From positions 2,876,001 through 2,940,000 of the forward strand of contig NZ_CP092333.1 in the NCBI RefSeq assembly GCF_018595675.2: 64,000 nucleotides of DNA, given 5' to 3'. The notes below the pieces were generated by a model. It was given only the letters and a program-made list of their open reading frames with translations, had not been told where the DNA came from and made no database searches. Below are positions 1 through 10,502 of the stretch, piece after piece. A program made the translations under genes and the position numbers. The stretch's first letter is position 1, and every line of letters begins with the position of its first letter. The stretch is from Flavihumibacter fluvii. Lineage in GTDB: Bacteria > Bacteroidota > Bacteroidia > Chitinophagales > Chitinophagaceae.

Positions 1-2
1 TA

Positions 3-623
3 GTTGCCCTTGTAGTGGACGAAGACAAGATCGCTATCAAAGGCATTGCTACATGCGGATGGAAGGCTGTTGGCACGTTAAGAACAGTCACTAAAAGTGA
101 AGGGAATCATGTATTTACAGTGGATAACATCCCAGTACTGGACCTAACTGCAAAGTATGGCGGACTTGAAAACATACAGGAAGGAAATTCACAGGTTGCC
201 ATGGAAATAGCCGTCAATTTTCCATTGCAGTTACAAAGAGAGGTTGGTGACCCGGTGATGCGGCCAGGTTTATTGATCGACTGGAACGATCGTTCATTTT
301 ATTGCAGCGGTTCAGTTCCACAGGGTTCTAAGGTGCGCTTCTCCATTCCACCAGATTTTGATGTGATGGATAAGGTGATCAAAGGTGTTGAGGAACTAAA
401 AGCCACTGAAATGCCGGAAGCCGATGCGCTCATCGTTTTTAGCTGTGCAGGCAGAATACTTGCTTTAGGGCCCCTGATGAACATGGAAATTGAGGGAATC
501 AAAAATGTTTGGAATGTTCCACTGGCAGGTATGTTCTCTAATGCTGAACTTGCCAGGGCAACAAAGGGTAACTTGGAGATGCACAATTGTACCACGTGTT
601 GTGTGGTTTTGAAAGAAAAATAA
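3..623 (+). CDS. FIST C-terminal domain sensory protein, 5' end cut by window
   Basis: The reading frame is open to the left edge, so the true start lies outside the window and only the last ~206 residues are visible. Sequence features fit the FIST C-terminal domain: an early CGW...GTLRTVTKSEGN segment, then VPVL-type and PVMRPGL segments, and a late FSCAGR motif followed by a Cys-rich tail ending CTTCCVVL. FIST domains are thought to be ligand-binding sensory modules in bacterial signal transduction (family knowledge). The next gene is a histidine kinase with no sensory domain of its own, starting 23 bases downstream, so this protein may supply its input (inference). Confidence 0.75.
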   Translation, partial: VALVVDEDKIAIKGIATCGWKAVGTLRTVTKSEGNHVFTVDNIPVLDLTAKYGGLENIQEGNSQVAMEIAVNFPLQLQREVGDPVMRPGLLIDWNDRSFYCSGSVPQGSKVRFSIPPDFDVMDKVIKGVEELKATEMPEADALIVFSCAGRILALGPLMNMEIEGIKNVWNVPLAGMFSNAELARATKGNLEMHNCTTCCVVLKEK

Positions 624-646
624 TAGAACTAAAATCAAGCAAAATA

Positions 647-1696
647 ATGGTCCAACAGCTTCAACATTTAATTGAGATCATTAAAAACCATGTGCAGCTT
701 TCTGAACCTGAAAAAGTTTCCATGATTACTCAACTTAAAGAAGTTGATAAGATCATTACGATCGCTGAATTTAAACTTGATCGTACAGAAAAAGTTAAAC
801 GTACCACGGCTATTCTTCTGGAGGAAACGATTGAAGAACTTGAACTGAAAAGAAAGGCCATTGAAGAATCCAATGCCGCATTAACTGCATCACTGAAAGA
901 ACTGAAAGCCGCACAGGCTCAATTGATTCAATCCGAAAAAATGGCCTCGCTTGGTGAACTCACCGCCGGAATCGCGCATGAAATTCAAAACCCATTAAAC
1001 TTTGTCAATAATTTTTCAGAAGTGAATATGGAATTGCTGGTAGAAATGAAAGAAGAAATAGATAAGGGAAACATGGAAGAAGCAAAATCCATTGCAGAAG
1101 ATGTTATTGGAAACCAGGAAAAAATTAACCACCATGGTAAAAGAGCCGATGCGATTGTAAAAGGAATGCTCCAACACAGCCAAAGCAGCAGCGGTGAAAA
1201 AAAACCCACCGATATCAATCCATTGGCGGACGAATACCTGAGGCTGGCATTCCATGGAATGCGCGCTAAAGACAAGAACTTCAATGCCGTACTAAAAACT
1301 GATTATGATGATACTATTGCTAAAATCAATATCATTCCCCAGGATATCGGCAGGGTATTACTTAATCTCTACAACAATGCTTTTTATGCGTTGTCCGTTG
1401 TAGCTAAAGCGAAGGCTGGCAGTTCCTATCAGCCTGGTATATCAGTAAGCACAAAAAAGATGGGCGATAAAGTATTCATATCTGTAAAGGACAACGGCAA
1501 CGGCATTTCCAAAAAAGTAGTAGATAAAATATTCCAACCTTTCTTCACCACCAAACCTACCGGGCAGGGTACAGGATTGGGCTTGTCTTTAAGTTATGAT
1601 ATCATCAAAGCGCATGGAGGGGAAATTAAAGTAGAAAGTACTGAAGGCGAAGGTTCTGTATTTACAATTCAAATACCAGTTAATAACAAACAATGA
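647..1696 (+). CDS. Cytoplasmic histidine kinase without own sensor domain
   Basis: 349 residues. I chose the ATG at 647; the frame is open up to 587 but that would overlap the FIST gene. The N-terminal ~95 residues are charged, helical and probably coiled coil, with no membrane segment. Then HisKA with phospho-acceptor His111 in [16 protein letters not shown], the N box LNLYNNAFYAL, G1 DNGNGI, F box [12 protein letters not shown] and G2 [12 protein letters not shown], so the ATPase domain looks complete. The stop overlaps the next kinase start by 4 bases (ATGA), which implies coupled translation. Input could come from the upstream FIST protein (inference). No receiver-domain partner is present. 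Confidence 0.85.
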   Translation: MVQQLQHLIEIIKNHVQLSEPEKVSMITQLKEVDKIITIAEFKLDRTEKVKRTTAILLEETIEELELKRKAIEESNAALTASLKELKAAQAQLIQSEKMASLGELTAGIAHEIQNPLNFVNNFSEVNMELLVEMKEEIDKGNMEEAKSIAEDVIGNQEKINHHGKRADAIVKGMLQHSQSSSGEKKPTDINPLADEYLRLAFHGMRAKDKNFNAVLKTDYDDTIAKINIIPQDIGRVLLNLYNNAFYALSVVAKAKAGSSYQPGISVSTKKMGDKVFISVKDNGNGISKKVVDKIFQPFFTTKPTGQGTGLGLSLSYDIIKAHGGEIKVESTEGEGSVFTIQIPVNNKQ

Positions 1697-3696
1697 AAAG
1701 ATTATTGCTATTGATTGCTATACTGGTCAATATCATCAGCCCATGCTATGCTCAAATCGTTAATCCGCCACCAGGATATCTGGATAGCCTGAAATATGAG
1801 TCTGTTAAAGCTAAAGATGATACGAGCCGGGTATTAGCCCTTTCTTATTTGAGCTGGACCTATTCCTACATCAATTTTGACACCGCTTCCATGTACAGCC
1901 AAGAGGCGCTAAATATTGCTCAAAAAATAAAATTCTATAAGGGTGAGATAAGAAGCCTCTACGCTTTAGGGCAGGCATTTCTAACGAAGGGCGAACTGGC
2001 CAAAGCATTGGACCTGTTTTATAAAGGATTACAAATAGCCGAAAAAAATAACTGCCAGTTAGAAAAAGCCGCATGCCTAACCCAGATTGGAAATGTATAT
2101 AGTGATTTGAACGATTGGCCCAAAGCGATCAGCTATTACATAAAGGCGAATAAGATAAATGATATTGTTAAAAATGAAAAAGGGACAGAGGATGTGAAAT
2201 TTTTAACTGACATAAACATTGGATGGGCCTATGCACAAACCAAACAATTGGATTCAGCATTGGTGTACCTGGAAAACCTAAATAACAGGACACTAAATAA
2301 TAAATACTGGCATCCGGCGGTTTTAATGTTTTTTGGAGATATTCAATTCAGGTTGGGGAAACATCAGGTTGCAATTGAATACGTTCATCAAAGCCTTGAA
2401 ATATTCCAAAGCAGAAAAGATCATTTTGCAACGGCTGATGCCTGTATTTTTTTAGCAGTATTTTTTAAGGAACTGAACCAGGCTGATTCATGTATTTATT
2501 ATGCTGAACAAGGCCTAAGGGAAGCACAAATCATAAGTTATACTACAAGGACATTATTGATAAGTAAACTATTAGCTGAACAATATGAAACCAGGGATAT
2601 TAACCGGGCCCATTTTTACCTGAAAATAGCCATGGCTGCCAATGATGAACTATATGGTTCAAACAAAGTACAGGATTTACAAAAAATTCTTTTTGATGAA
2701 CAGGAACGGCAAAGACAAGCAGAAGCTGAAAGGGTCGCTTACGGGAACCGGTTAAAACAATACCTATATATAGCAGGTTTAGCAGTAGTGCTTCTTATCG
2801 CTTTCTTTCTTTACCGCAATAACAGGTTAAAACAAAAAGCGAATAGGGTATTGCAACAGCAAAAAGATGAAATCGCGTTACAAAAAACCAGGGCTGAAAA
2901 AACATTGGCTGAACTTTCATCCACACAGGCCCAATTGATTCAATCCGAAAAAATGGCTTCCCTGGGTGAACTCACCGCTGGCATCGCGCATGAGATCCAG
3001 AACCCGCTGAACTTTGTGAATAATTTTTCTGAGGTGAATAAGGAATTGCTGGTAGAAATGCAGGAAGCAATGGATAAAGGCGATCTGGCTGATGCCAGGG
3101 CCCTTGCCATTGATGTGATTGCCAACCAGGAAAAAATAAATCACCATGGCAAAAGAGCCGATAGCATTGTAAAAGGCATGTTGCAACACTCCCGCGAAAC
3201 CAGCAGTATTAAAGAACCCACTGATATCAACAAACTTGCTGATGAATATACAAGTTTAGCTTACCATGGACTCCGCGCAAAGGAAAAATCTTTCAATGCT
3301 ACTTTGCATACCGATTTTGATGAAACGATTGGCAAGATCAATACTATTCCACAGGATATCGGCCGGGTCATCCTCAACCTGGTCAACAATGCTTTCTATG
3401 CAGTTGATGAAAAAAAGAAACAACAACCAACAGGATACGATCCAACCGTTTCATTAACTACCAAAAAGACCAACGGCAAAGTAACCATAAGTGTAAAGGA
3501 CAATGGCAACGGCATTCCCAAAAAAGTAATCGACAAAATCTTCCAGCCTTTCTTCACCACCAAGCCCACCGGCCAGGGAACCGGCCTTGGCCTTAGTCTG
3601 AGTTATGATATTATAAAAGCCCATGGCGGAGAAATAAAGGTGGAAACAAAGGAAGGTGAAGGAACTGAATTCAATATAAAGCTACCAATGGCTTAA
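1693..3696 (+). CDS. TPR-containing membrane sensor histidine kinase
   Basis: 667 residues. Signal peptide (residues 1-21, ending PCYAQ), a periplasmic region of tetratricopeptide repeats (about 40-330), one transmembrane helix near residues 355-375 (YLYIAGLAVVLLIAFFLY), a coiled coil, then a HisKA/HATPase_c transmitter almost identical to the preceding kinase ([51 protein letters not shown]). The start codon overlaps the end of the upstream kinase gene by 4 bases, so the two are probably co-expressed. The TPR region suggests sensing through protein-protein contact in the periplasm (inference). No response regulator lies next to it. Confidence 0.9.
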   Translation: MKRLLLLIAILVNIISPCYAQIVNPPPGYLDSLKYESVKAKDDTSRVLALSYLSWTYSYINFDTASMYSQEALNIAQKIKFYKGEIRSLYALGQAFLTKGELAKALDLFYKGLQIAEKNNCQLEKAACLTQIGNVYSDLNDWPKAISYYIKANKINDIVKNEKGTEDVKFLTDINIGWAYAQTKQLDSALVYLENLNNRTLNNKYWHPAVLMFFGDIQFRLGKHQVAIEYVHQSLEIFQSRKDHFATADACIFLAVFFKELNQADSCIYYAEQGLREAQIISYTTRTLLISKLLAEQYETRDINRAHFYLKIAMAANDELYGSNKVQDLQKILFDEQERQRQAEAERVAYGNRLKQYLYIAGLAVVLLIAFFLYRNNRLKQKANRVLQQQKDEIALQKTRAEKTLAELSSTQAQLIQSEKMASLGELTAGIAHEIQNPLNFVNNFSEVNKELLVEMQEAMDKGDLADARALAIDVIANQEKINHHGKRADSIVKGMLQHSRETSSIKEPTDINKLADEYTSLAYHGLRAKEKSFNATLHTDFDETIGKINTIPQDIGRVILNLVNNAFYAVDEKKKQQPTGYDPTVSLTTKKTNGKVTISVKDNGNGIPKKVIDKIFQPFFTTKPTGQGTGLGLSLSYDIIKAHGGEIKVETKEGEGTEFNIKLPMA

Positions 3697-3918
3697 CTAA
3701 AAATAGGAAGTTATTTGCAAATATTGGATAAACTCTCCAGTTCCCATATTCATTGCCGCCAGTTTTGGAGATTCCTATATTATGTACTAAATTAAGGAAC
3801 CTACTACCCTCCAATTATAAGATAAATATCAACCGAGGGATCCTCTACCTTATATACAATACTTATCGGCTAAAGTCCATCCCCTAAAAACCTTTGGTAA
3901 TGGTAATCCAAAAATCAT

Positions 3919-6090
3919 TTGCCTATGTACGCACAACTCTTTTATTTGTCGGTCATGGTTCTTTTGTCTCTCGCCGGATTTGCACAGGAAAACATCCTGT
4001 TGCCAGATTTGGATACAAAGCCAATTTTAATCGACAAGGGCTGGCAATACAAGATGGGCGATGATCCATCCTGGGCCTCTCCTTCATTTGAAGACCGGCA
4101 ATGGAAACCTTTTCGTCCCACAGCAGACATACATGATTCCCTGCCAGCCGATGCCAGGCAGGGAATTGGCTGGATGCGAACCAGGTTTATAGTAAGTGGG
4201 GAATCAAAAAAAAAGAAACTGGCACTAATTGTGAAGCAATCGGTTGCTTCGGAGATCTACCTGAACGGAATCCTGATTGAACAATATGGTCGTATCAGTA
4301 TAAATCCACAGGAGGTTAAAGCATTTGATCCACAATGGAAACCGCTTCCCATTATTCTTTCTTCCGATACTAGCCAGATCATTGCGGTGCGCTTTGCAGT
4401 TCAGCCTGATCTAAAGTATACAACCGCCTGGGGAGCAACAAACCCCATTCAGACAATCGAAATTGCGAGCTATGATGTGGCCGTTCGGGTCTTTATATCT
4501 ACAACCCATATGACGGCTAATGCCTTTTTTCTAGGAATATACATCATGATGATTATTGTCCATTTATCCTTTTACCTCATGTACGCGGCACAAAAGGCTA
4601 ACCTGTATATTACGCTCTATGGCATTTGCAGTATTATATTTTATTTTAGCCAGCATATTTATTATAGAAATAGAATAGGGACTTTGTTTTACGCTGAACT
4701 AAGCATCATTTTTATGATGTTATCCCATATATTTCTGTTCATGACTGTCCATCGGTTTTTAGAAAATCGTTCTGTATTTTTTATCCGGGCCTTATTGTTC
4801 TATTATATTATTGCCCTGCTCATGAATGCAACTATTTATGATCTTGGCTGGAAACTCGGGGCACTTGGTATCTATAACTTGTCCATGCTCTTTGTACTAT
4901 TCATAAGTTATAACGCTATGAAACAGAAGAAGCCAGGTGGCCTGATATTGTTTATTGGTGTGTTGGTAACTATAATTTTTTCCTGGGCATTCCTTTATGA
5001 AGCAGAAATAAAAGGCAGTACTGCTTTACATCATTTTAGAAGCGAGAATTCATTACTGATGAGTTTTCTTCTTTCCATATCCACTTTAGCAATACCCGCC
5101 GCAGTGTCAATAATCCTGGCGCGGGATTTTGCAACAACCAGCAAGAAACTGGGTCAAAAACTGAAAGAGGTCGAAACCCTATCAGAGATAAATATGACCA
5201 TCGAAAAGGAAAAACAAGAGATACTTTTGTCGCAAAATATCCAACTGGAAGAAAAGGTCAACATGAGGACGGAAGCGCTGAACCAATCTCTTCAGGATCT
5301 GAAGTCGGCCCAGGCCCAGTTGGTACAGTCGGAAAAAATGGCCAGCCTGGGAGAACTCACAGCAGGCATCGCCCATGAAATTCAAAACCCCTTGAACTTT
5401 GTCAATAATTTCTCTGAACTGAGTAATGAATTGATAGCAGAGATGAACCTGGAATTAGACAAAGGCGATATCGGTGAAGTGAAAAAAATCGCATCAGATA
5501 TTTCACAGAACCTGGCTAAGATAAATCATCACGGCAAGCGAGCGGATTCGATTGTAAAAGGAATGTTGGCGCACAGCCAAAGCAGCAGCGGAAATAAAGA
5601 ACAAACTGATATAAATGTTTTGGCTGATGAATACCTGCGACTGGCTTATCATGGTTTGAAGGCAAAGGACAAAAGTTTTAGCCCCAACATCAAAACAGAT
5701 TTTGACCTGCATATTGGTCGCATAAATATTGTGCCGCAGGATATCGGCAGGGTTATCCTCAACCTGGTTAATAATGCATTATATGCAGTGGGTGAGAAAC
5801 TGAAGAAAGCACCACCTGGGTATGAACCTACCGTTTGGCTGCAAACCAGGAGAACTGGTGAAAAAGTTGAGATAAGCGTGCGGGATAATGGGAATGGGAT
5901 ACCTGAAAAGATAAAGGACAAGATCTTCCAGCCTTTCTTTACCACCAAGCCCACCGGCCAGGGAACTGGCCTGGGCCTGAGCCTGAGCTATGATATCGTG
6001 AAGGCACATGGCGGGGAGCTTACAGTAAATACCAGGGAAGGGGAATTTACAGAGTTCATAGTCGGGTTACCAATAAATTTCCCCGCCTGA
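3919..6090 (+). CDS. 7TMR-DISM sensor histidine kinase
   Basis: 723 residues. Signal-like N terminus to about residue 22 (LAGFAQ), an extracytoplasmic jelly-roll (7TMR-DISM extracellular type) over about 35-180, seven closely packed hydrophobic helices over about 190-405, a coiled coil, and a C-terminal HisKA/HATPase_c transmitter with [25 protein letters not shown] and [12 protein letters not shown]. 7TMR-DISM receptors often bind carbohydrate-like ligands (family knowledge). An ATG two codons later (3925) is an equally good start. It is separated from the previous kinase by 222 bases and converges with the TMEM175-like gene with only 9 bases between stops. Confidence 0.9.
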   Translation: MPMYAQLFYLSVMVLLSLAGFAQENILLPDLDTKPILIDKGWQYKMGDDPSWASPSFEDRQWKPFRPTADIHDSLPADARQGIGWMRTRFIVSGESKKKKLALIVKQSVASEIYLNGILIEQYGRISINPQEVKAFDPQWKPLPIILSSDTSQIIAVRFAVQPDLKYTTAWGATNPIQTIEIASYDVAVRVFISTTHMTANAFFLGIYIMMIIVHLSFYLMYAAQKANLYITLYGICSIIFYFSQHIYYRNRIGTLFYAELSIIFMMLSHIFLFMTVHRFLENRSVFFIRALLFYYIIALLMNATIYDLGWKLGALGIYNLSMLFVLFISYNAMKQKKPGGLILFIGVLVTIIFSWAFLYEAEIKGSTALHHFRSENSLLMSFLLSISTLAIPAAVSIILARDFATTSKKLGQKLKEVETLSEINMTIEKEKQEILLSQNIQLEEKVNMRTEALNQSLQDLKSAQAQLVQSEKMASLGELTAGIAHEIQNPLNFVNNFSELSNELIAEMNLELDKGDIGEVKKIASDISQNLAKINHHGKRADSIVKGMLAHSQSSSGNKEQTDINVLADEYLRLAYHGLKAKDKSFSPNIKTDFDLHIGRINIVPQDIGRVILNLVNNALYAVGEKLKKAPPGYEPTVWLQTRRTGEKVEISVRDNGNGIPEKIKDKIFQPFFTTKPTGQGTGLGLSLSYDIVKAHGGELTVNTREGEFTEFIVGLPINFPA

Positions 6091-6099
6091 GTTTTCTCA

Positions 6100-6750
6100 C
6101 TATCTTTTTCGGCGACCTCTTTTTAAAAGTATTATGGCAAATTCCCTGGGAAAGGCAAATGTTGTAAACAAACCCACGTAAAGGACGATGGCAACAGGAA
6201 TTGAAATGAAACAAACTATGAATGCGAACAGTGTATAAGGGATACTGTACAAATAAGTTTGTTTGATGTAATAAAAAAACACCCGCTTGCCTTCATTAAC
6301 CAGGTGCCGCTTATAGGTATACGAACAGATCCAGTGGGAGGCAATGGACATCATAAAAAAATTAAAACCGAAAAAGCCTAATGCAATTGCCCCTTCTTCA
6401 TCCAGGTACTCCGAAACGATGGCCGTTGGAAATGGGGTAAGTGTCACCATAAACAAGACCAGGCCATTCACCCAGGGCAGCCTGCTATCCGTTTTATCGA
6501 TATAAATAAAAGCATGGTGATGGTTGATCCAGCAAATCAGGATGGTCAGGAAGCCAATGATATAGGATACTATAGGTTCCCAATGGTGGAGAAAATAGGG
6601 CAACAGGTGTTCCCCGTTCTGGGGATGCAACTTTTGAATCAACTCCAATACTAAAAGCGTGATGGCAATTGAAAATACACCATCACTGAAGGCTTCTAAC
6701 CGGGCCGTTTCATTTGGCCTGATCTCAATGGCTGATTTTATTTTACGCAT
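6100..6750 (-). CDS. TMEM175/DUF1211-type putative potassium channel
   Basis: 216 residues, strongly hydrophobic with about five to six helices. The first helix carries the RLEAFSDGVFSIAITLLVLE signature of the DUF1211/TMEM175 family near residues 18-37, where the FSDG motif is diagnostic. A later INHHHAF motif is also typical. Bacterial homologues form lysosomal-TMEM175-like potassium leak channels in the inner membrane (family knowledge). It follows the transhydrogenase gene by 2 bases on the same strand, so the two probably form an operon. Confidence 0.85.
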   Translation of the reverse strand: MRKIKSAIEIRPNETARLEAFSDGVFSIAITLLVLELIQKLHPQNGEHLLPYFLHHWEPIVSYIIGFLTILICWINHHHAFIYIDKTDSRLPWVNGLVLFMVTLTPFPTAIVSEYLDEEGAIALGFFGFNFFMMSIASHWICSYTYKRHLVNEGKRVFFYYIKQTYLYSIPYTLFAFIVCFISIPVAIVLYVGLFTTFAFPREFAIILLKRGRRKR

Positions 6751-6752
6751 GG

Positions 6753-8159
6753 CTAGGGGTTTTTATACTGCAGCCACTCCTGCAATTTTCCCAGTCCATC
6801 ATAGGCGGCATACTTAAAGGAATCCGATAAGGTAGGATAGTTATAGACAGCGTCAATGAATGTATCAATCGTTTCATTACGCGCAATGGCATGCATGGCA
6901 ATATGGATCAATTCAGATGCCCCCTCCCCGATGATATGGGCCCCCAGTAAACGTTTATCCCCTGGCGCAAAAATAAGCTTTATCATCCCATTGACCTCTC
7001 CCGAAATTTGTCCTCGGGCGCTGTTTTCAAATGATGCACGGCCCACCAGGTAAGGGATTTCCCTGTCCTTACATTCCTCCTCATGTAAACCAACCGCTGA
7101 AATTTCAGGGATGCCATATACGGCCAAAGGCAAAACGGAGGACACCTTTTCTTTATAATGCAAATCAAAAGCATGGACCATTGCTACCCGCGCCTGCTCC
7201 ATGGAGGTTGATGCCAGTGCCGGAAAACCGATCACATCTCCAGCAGCATATATATTCGGCACACTGGTCTGGTATTTTTCGTTCACCAAAACCAGTCCGC
7301 GTTGGCCTAGCTTCACGCCAACTTCTTCCAGTCCCAGCCCCTGCACATTACTGTGGCGGCCGGCTGCTATCAGGGCAATATCAAATTCGCAGCTAACGCC
7401 GCTTTGCAATTCGAGATGAACATGGCCATCGCGGACCCCGATGGTGGTCATCCTGTCGTTGAAAATAAATTTTAACCCTAACCCTTCCAGGTGTTTTGTT
7501 AACCTGGTCGCGATCTCCCCATCTATAAAAGCAAGAACCCTGCCCCTTGGTTCAACCAGGGTTACTTCAACACCCAATGCCGTAAAGATGGAGGCGTATT
7601 CGGTTCCAATTACCCCACCACCTACCACCACCATTGATTTGGGGATCCGGTCCATGCACAGGATATCATCCGAATCATAAATATACTTACCGTCAAAAGG
7701 GATTCCGTCGGTCCGTAATGGCGATGACCCTGTTGCGATCAGGATCACATCGGCACTGTATGCAGTTTCACCCATAGGAGACGCTACGATAACGGTGTGC
7801 GCATCTTTTAACCTGGCCTCGCCGGCGATCAGCGTGATCTTATGCTTTGCCAAATTATTACTGATGATCCGCCATTCGTTCCTGACCACCATTTCTTTGC
7901 GGTACATAAATTCCGCGATCGTTAAATTTTCCTTGAGTGAATAATCAATTCCATATAAGCCGCGCTGGCGCAGTCCGCTAAAATACAAGGCTGTCTCCCG
8001 CAAGGTTTTGGAAGGCAGGGTACCGGTATTGATACCAGCGCCGCCAACATGCGCAGCCCGTTCAATAACGGCCACACGTTTACCAAAATACGCTGCCTGC
8101 GCAGCCCCTTTCTCACCTGCCGGACCAGAGCCAATAACGATGAGATCGAAATGTTCCAT
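6753..8159 (-). CDS. sthA: Soluble NAD(P)+ transhydrogenase, Si-specific
   Basis: 468 residues. FAD-binding GSGPAG at residues 10-15, a second Rossmann motif VVGGGVIGTEYASIF near 176, an AAGRHSN segment, a late FAD motif YAAGDVIG and a C-terminal dimerisation domain (YNYPTLSDSFKYAA). This is the flavoprotein disulfide-reductase fold, but the usual CxxxxC redox pair is absent: the site reads GGAGINTGTLPSKTLRE, with Gly42 and Thr47 at the cysteine positions. Loss of the disulfide is the hallmark of SthA, which moves hydride between NADPH and NAD+ in the cytoplasm. Probably an operon with the downstream channel gene. Confidence 0.88.
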   Translation of the reverse strand: MEHFDLIVIGSGPAGEKGAAQAAYFGKRVAVIERAAHVGGAGINTGTLPSKTLRETALYFSGLRQRGLYGIDYSLKENLTIAEFMYRKEMVVRNEWRIISNNLAKHKITLIAGEARLKDAHTVIVASPMGETAYSADVILIATGSSPLRTDGIPFDGKYIYDSDDILCMDRIPKSMVVVGGGVIGTEYASIFTALGVEVTLVEPRGRVLAFIDGEIATRLTKHLEGLGLKFIFNDRMTTIGVRDGHVHLELQSGVSCEFDIALIAAGRHSNVQGLGLEEVGVKLGQRGLVLVNEKYQTSVPNIYAAGDVIGFPALASTSMEQARVAMVHAFDLHYKEKVSSVLPLAVYGIPEISAVGLHEEECKDREIPYLVGRASFENSARGQISGEVNGMIKLIFAPGDKRLLGAHIIGEGASELIHIAMHAIARNETIDTFIDAVYNYPTLSDSFKYAAYDGLGKLQEWLQYKNP

Positions 8160-8298
8160 ATCAATATGCTGATTGGCATATAAGATACTACCTTCTTCGA
8201 ATAGCGTAAAAAAGGATTGTCCGCTTTTGACCTCTTGCTGTCCTTTGGCACCGCCAAAGCCGGACTAGCTTTGTTGTACAAATTAGCCATCAAACAAA

Positions 8299-8475
8299 AT
8301 GAAAAATTTAGTATTCCCGGCATTGGTGCTTAGCCTGCTTGCCTTATTCCCCACGGTGCTTTTCCTTGAAATGAATCATACAACACCAGTCCGGGTCGAA
8401 AATAGCCAGGCCGGAGACAATGCCAATAAGCCGGAAGATGCAGTAATGCATTTAACACTGCAAGCCCTCTTTTAA
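8299..8475 (+). CDS. Small predicted membrane or exported peptide, 58 residues
   Basis: A 58-codon frame starting MKNLVFPALVLSLLALFP and ending LTLQALF. The first ~24 residues form a hydrophobic helix, then a short polar tail. It lies divergently 139 bases from sthA. I do not recognise a family. The region directly downstream holds gene remnants, so this may itself be the surviving front of a decayed gene rather than a functional small protein. Confidence 0.35.
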   Translation: MKNLVFPALVLSLLALFPTVLFLEMNHTTPVRVENSQAGDNANKPEDAVMHLTLQALF

Positions 8476-8554
8476 AATAAAATAACCACCAAGCTCCCTG
8501 CAATCATAGGAATTGCATCAGCGCTGCTCATCCAATTGTTGATCAGTAGACTAA

Positions 8555-8772
8555 AGCAGTCTGTTCTCATCCAATGAAGGAAGGACCATTGGGAAATATT
8601 TTATTGAACAGCGGATCGAAAAGGCAAATGAGTTATTGATCTGCACCTTACCTTGTTAAGGATTGAATATGCCAATACGATGATGCATAATCATGAATAT
8701 ACACTGGATTATATTGCAGCCCAGTATGGCTTTAAAACGGCGCTGCAGTTACAACGGATATTAAAGCGCTAA
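8555..8772 (+). pseudogene. Decayed AraC-type helix-turn-helix remnant
   Basis: Two short frames resemble pieces of an AraC/XylS DNA-binding domain but are separated by stops. One (8555-8659) contains GRTIGKYFIEQRIEKANELL, as seen before the first helix-turn-helix of such proteins, and ends at a TAA. The other (8632-8772) contains RIEYANTMMHNHEYTLDYIA followed by [16 protein letters not shown], like a second helix-turn-helix. The end overlaps the stop of the GMC oxidoreductase gene by 12 bases. No intact regulator is present. The assignment rests on short motif resemblance only. Confidence 0.35.
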
Positions 8773-10377
8773 AATCATATCGGCCGCTTTTTCAGCGATC
8801 ATAATAACAGGAGCATTGGTATTGCCCGACACAATAGTAGGCATGATGGACGCATCAACTACCCGCAAGCCTTCCATGCCATGCACCTGCAAACGGTCAT
8901 TCACTACTGCCATGGCATCATTACCCATTTTACAGGTACCAACCGGGTGATACACGGTTTCAACCCCTTTTTTGATATGGTCAATAATACCCGCCTCAGA
9001 TTGATCCAGCGGCGTGATGACCAACTTACGGTATGAATCAAAGGCATTTGCATATAATATCTCAAGGGCTTTTTTAGTGCCATCCACCAGGATCTTCAGG
9101 TCATCTTCTTCAGCAAGGAAATTGGGCTGGATCAACGGGGCATCCATGAAATTTGCAGATCGCAGTCCAACATAGCCCCTGCTTTTGGGTTTTAGCAAGG
9201 TCGGCAAAATGGAATAGCCATCTTGTTTTGGAAAGGTCTTTGGATCATACACATCCGCCAGGTAATCATTTCCAACATGGATCGGTGCAAAGTGTAACTG
9301 GAGGTTTACACCTGTTGCGCCATTGATCCCTAAAAATGCAACGGCTTCCAGTGGACTGCAGGTCATCAAGCCCTTGTGGGTGACCAGGTATTTCACCAGG
9401 TTAGTCAGCTGGCTGAAAGGATGTAACAGGTGATTAAATCCAGCCTGCTGCTGCGAAAGGCAGGATACCAGGAAGAAGAGATGGTCCTGCAGATTTTGAC
9501 CAACTCCCGGCAATTCTTTTTTAACCGTAATACCTTTGCTCCTGATTGTTGCAGCATCGCCTACACCAGAAAGCAGGAGTAATTGGGGCGACTGAAATGC
9601 TCCTGCAGAAAGTATCACCTCTTTGGATGCACGTGCCTTTTGGGAATGGCCCTTCGCGGTGATATATTCCACACCTGTTGCCCTGTTACCCTCAATCAGG
9701 ATCTGCTTTACCATAGCATGCGTAATGACCCTGAGGTTAGCGCGACGCAGCACCGGTTTTAAAAAAGCGCTAGCAGCACTATGCCGCCGGCCATTTTTGA
9801 TGGTAAACTGAAAAAAGCCGGCCCCCTGCTGCCGGGCGCCGTTGTAGTCAGGGTTTTCCGGGATTCCCATCTCCTTGCAGGCTTCCACAAAAGCCCTTGC
9901 ATACGGTGTTTGGAAAGTTTTCTGAAAAGCCACATTCAGTGCGCCATTCTTCCCATGGTATTCATTGGTGATGTCTTCGTTATGCTCAGACCTCATGAAA
10001 TATGGCAACACATCCTTGTACGACCAACCGGAATTCCCTGATGCCGCCCATTCATCGTAATCAGCTGGATTGCCCCTTACATAAGCCATGGCATTTGTGG
10101 AACTGGATCCGCCCAGGGTTTTGCCGCGCGGCAGATAGATCCGCCGGTTATTGACATGGGATTGCGGCTCGGTGGAGAATCCCCAGTCAACCGCTGACCG
10201 GTGCAGGTTTCCATAGGCAGCCGGAATACCAATTTCCATTTTATCATCCGGGCCCCCTGCTTCAAGCAACAATACTTTATTCGCGGGATTTTCAGACAAC
10301 CGGTTGGCCAGCACACAGCCCGCCGAACCGGCGCCAATGATGATGTAGTCAAACCTGGCAGAATGATCGTTGGTCAT
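8761..10377 (-). CDS. GMC-family FAD oxidoreductase (choline dehydrogenase-like)
   Basis: 538 residues from the ATG at 10377; a longer frame exists to 10431 but the N-terminal FAD motif ([20 protein letters not shown], Gly15-Gly20) fits the shorter start. Further GMC signatures are [20 protein letters not shown], the mid-protein [19 protein letters not shown], and the C-terminal catalytic region [10 protein letters not shown] and [17 protein letters not shown] containing the His and Asn of the active site. Members oxidise alcohols or sugars using FAD; the substrate here cannot be told. No export signal. It is divergent from the DinB-like gene. Confidence 0.88.
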   Translation of the reverse strand: MTNDHSARFDYIIIGAGSAGCVLANRLSENPANKVLLLEAGGPDDKMEIGIPAAYGNLHRSAVDWGFSTEPQSHVNNRRIYLPRGKTLGGSSSTNAMAYVRGNPADYDEWAASGNSGWSYKDVLPYFMRSEHNEDITNEYHGKNGALNVAFQKTFQTPYARAFVEACKEMGIPENPDYNGARQQGAGFFQFTIKNGRRHSAASAFLKPVLRRANLRVITHAMVKQILIEGNRATGVEYITAKGHSQKARASKEVILSAGAFQSPQLLLLSGVGDAATIRSKGITVKKELPGVGQNLQDHLFFLVSCLSQQQAGFNHLLHPFSQLTNLVKYLVTHKGLMTCSPLEAVAFLGINGATGVNLQLHFAPIHVGNDYLADVYDPKTFPKQDGYSILPTLLKPKSRGYVGLRSANFMDAPLIQPNFLAEEDDLKILVDGTKKALEILYANAFDSYRKLVITPLDQSEAGIIDHIKKGVETVYHPVGTCKMGNDAMAVVNDRLQVHGMEGLRVVDASIMPTIVSGNTNAPVIMIAEKAADMILAL

Positions 10378-10502
10378 AAATTTATGTCCGGAATTATAAT
10401 TAGCTTTATTGAAACGCAGGTATGCCTGCACCTACCCCATAAAATTACAGCTTTCCCACCCTTGCCATTGTTTCCATTCCTGCTCACCTTAAAACTAACG
10501 AT

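Noticed and set aside
6753-8159. Dihydrolipoamide dehydrogenase or mercuric reductase
   Set aside because: Both redox cysteines are replaced (Gly42, Thr47), which fits a transhydrogenase and not a disulfide reductase.
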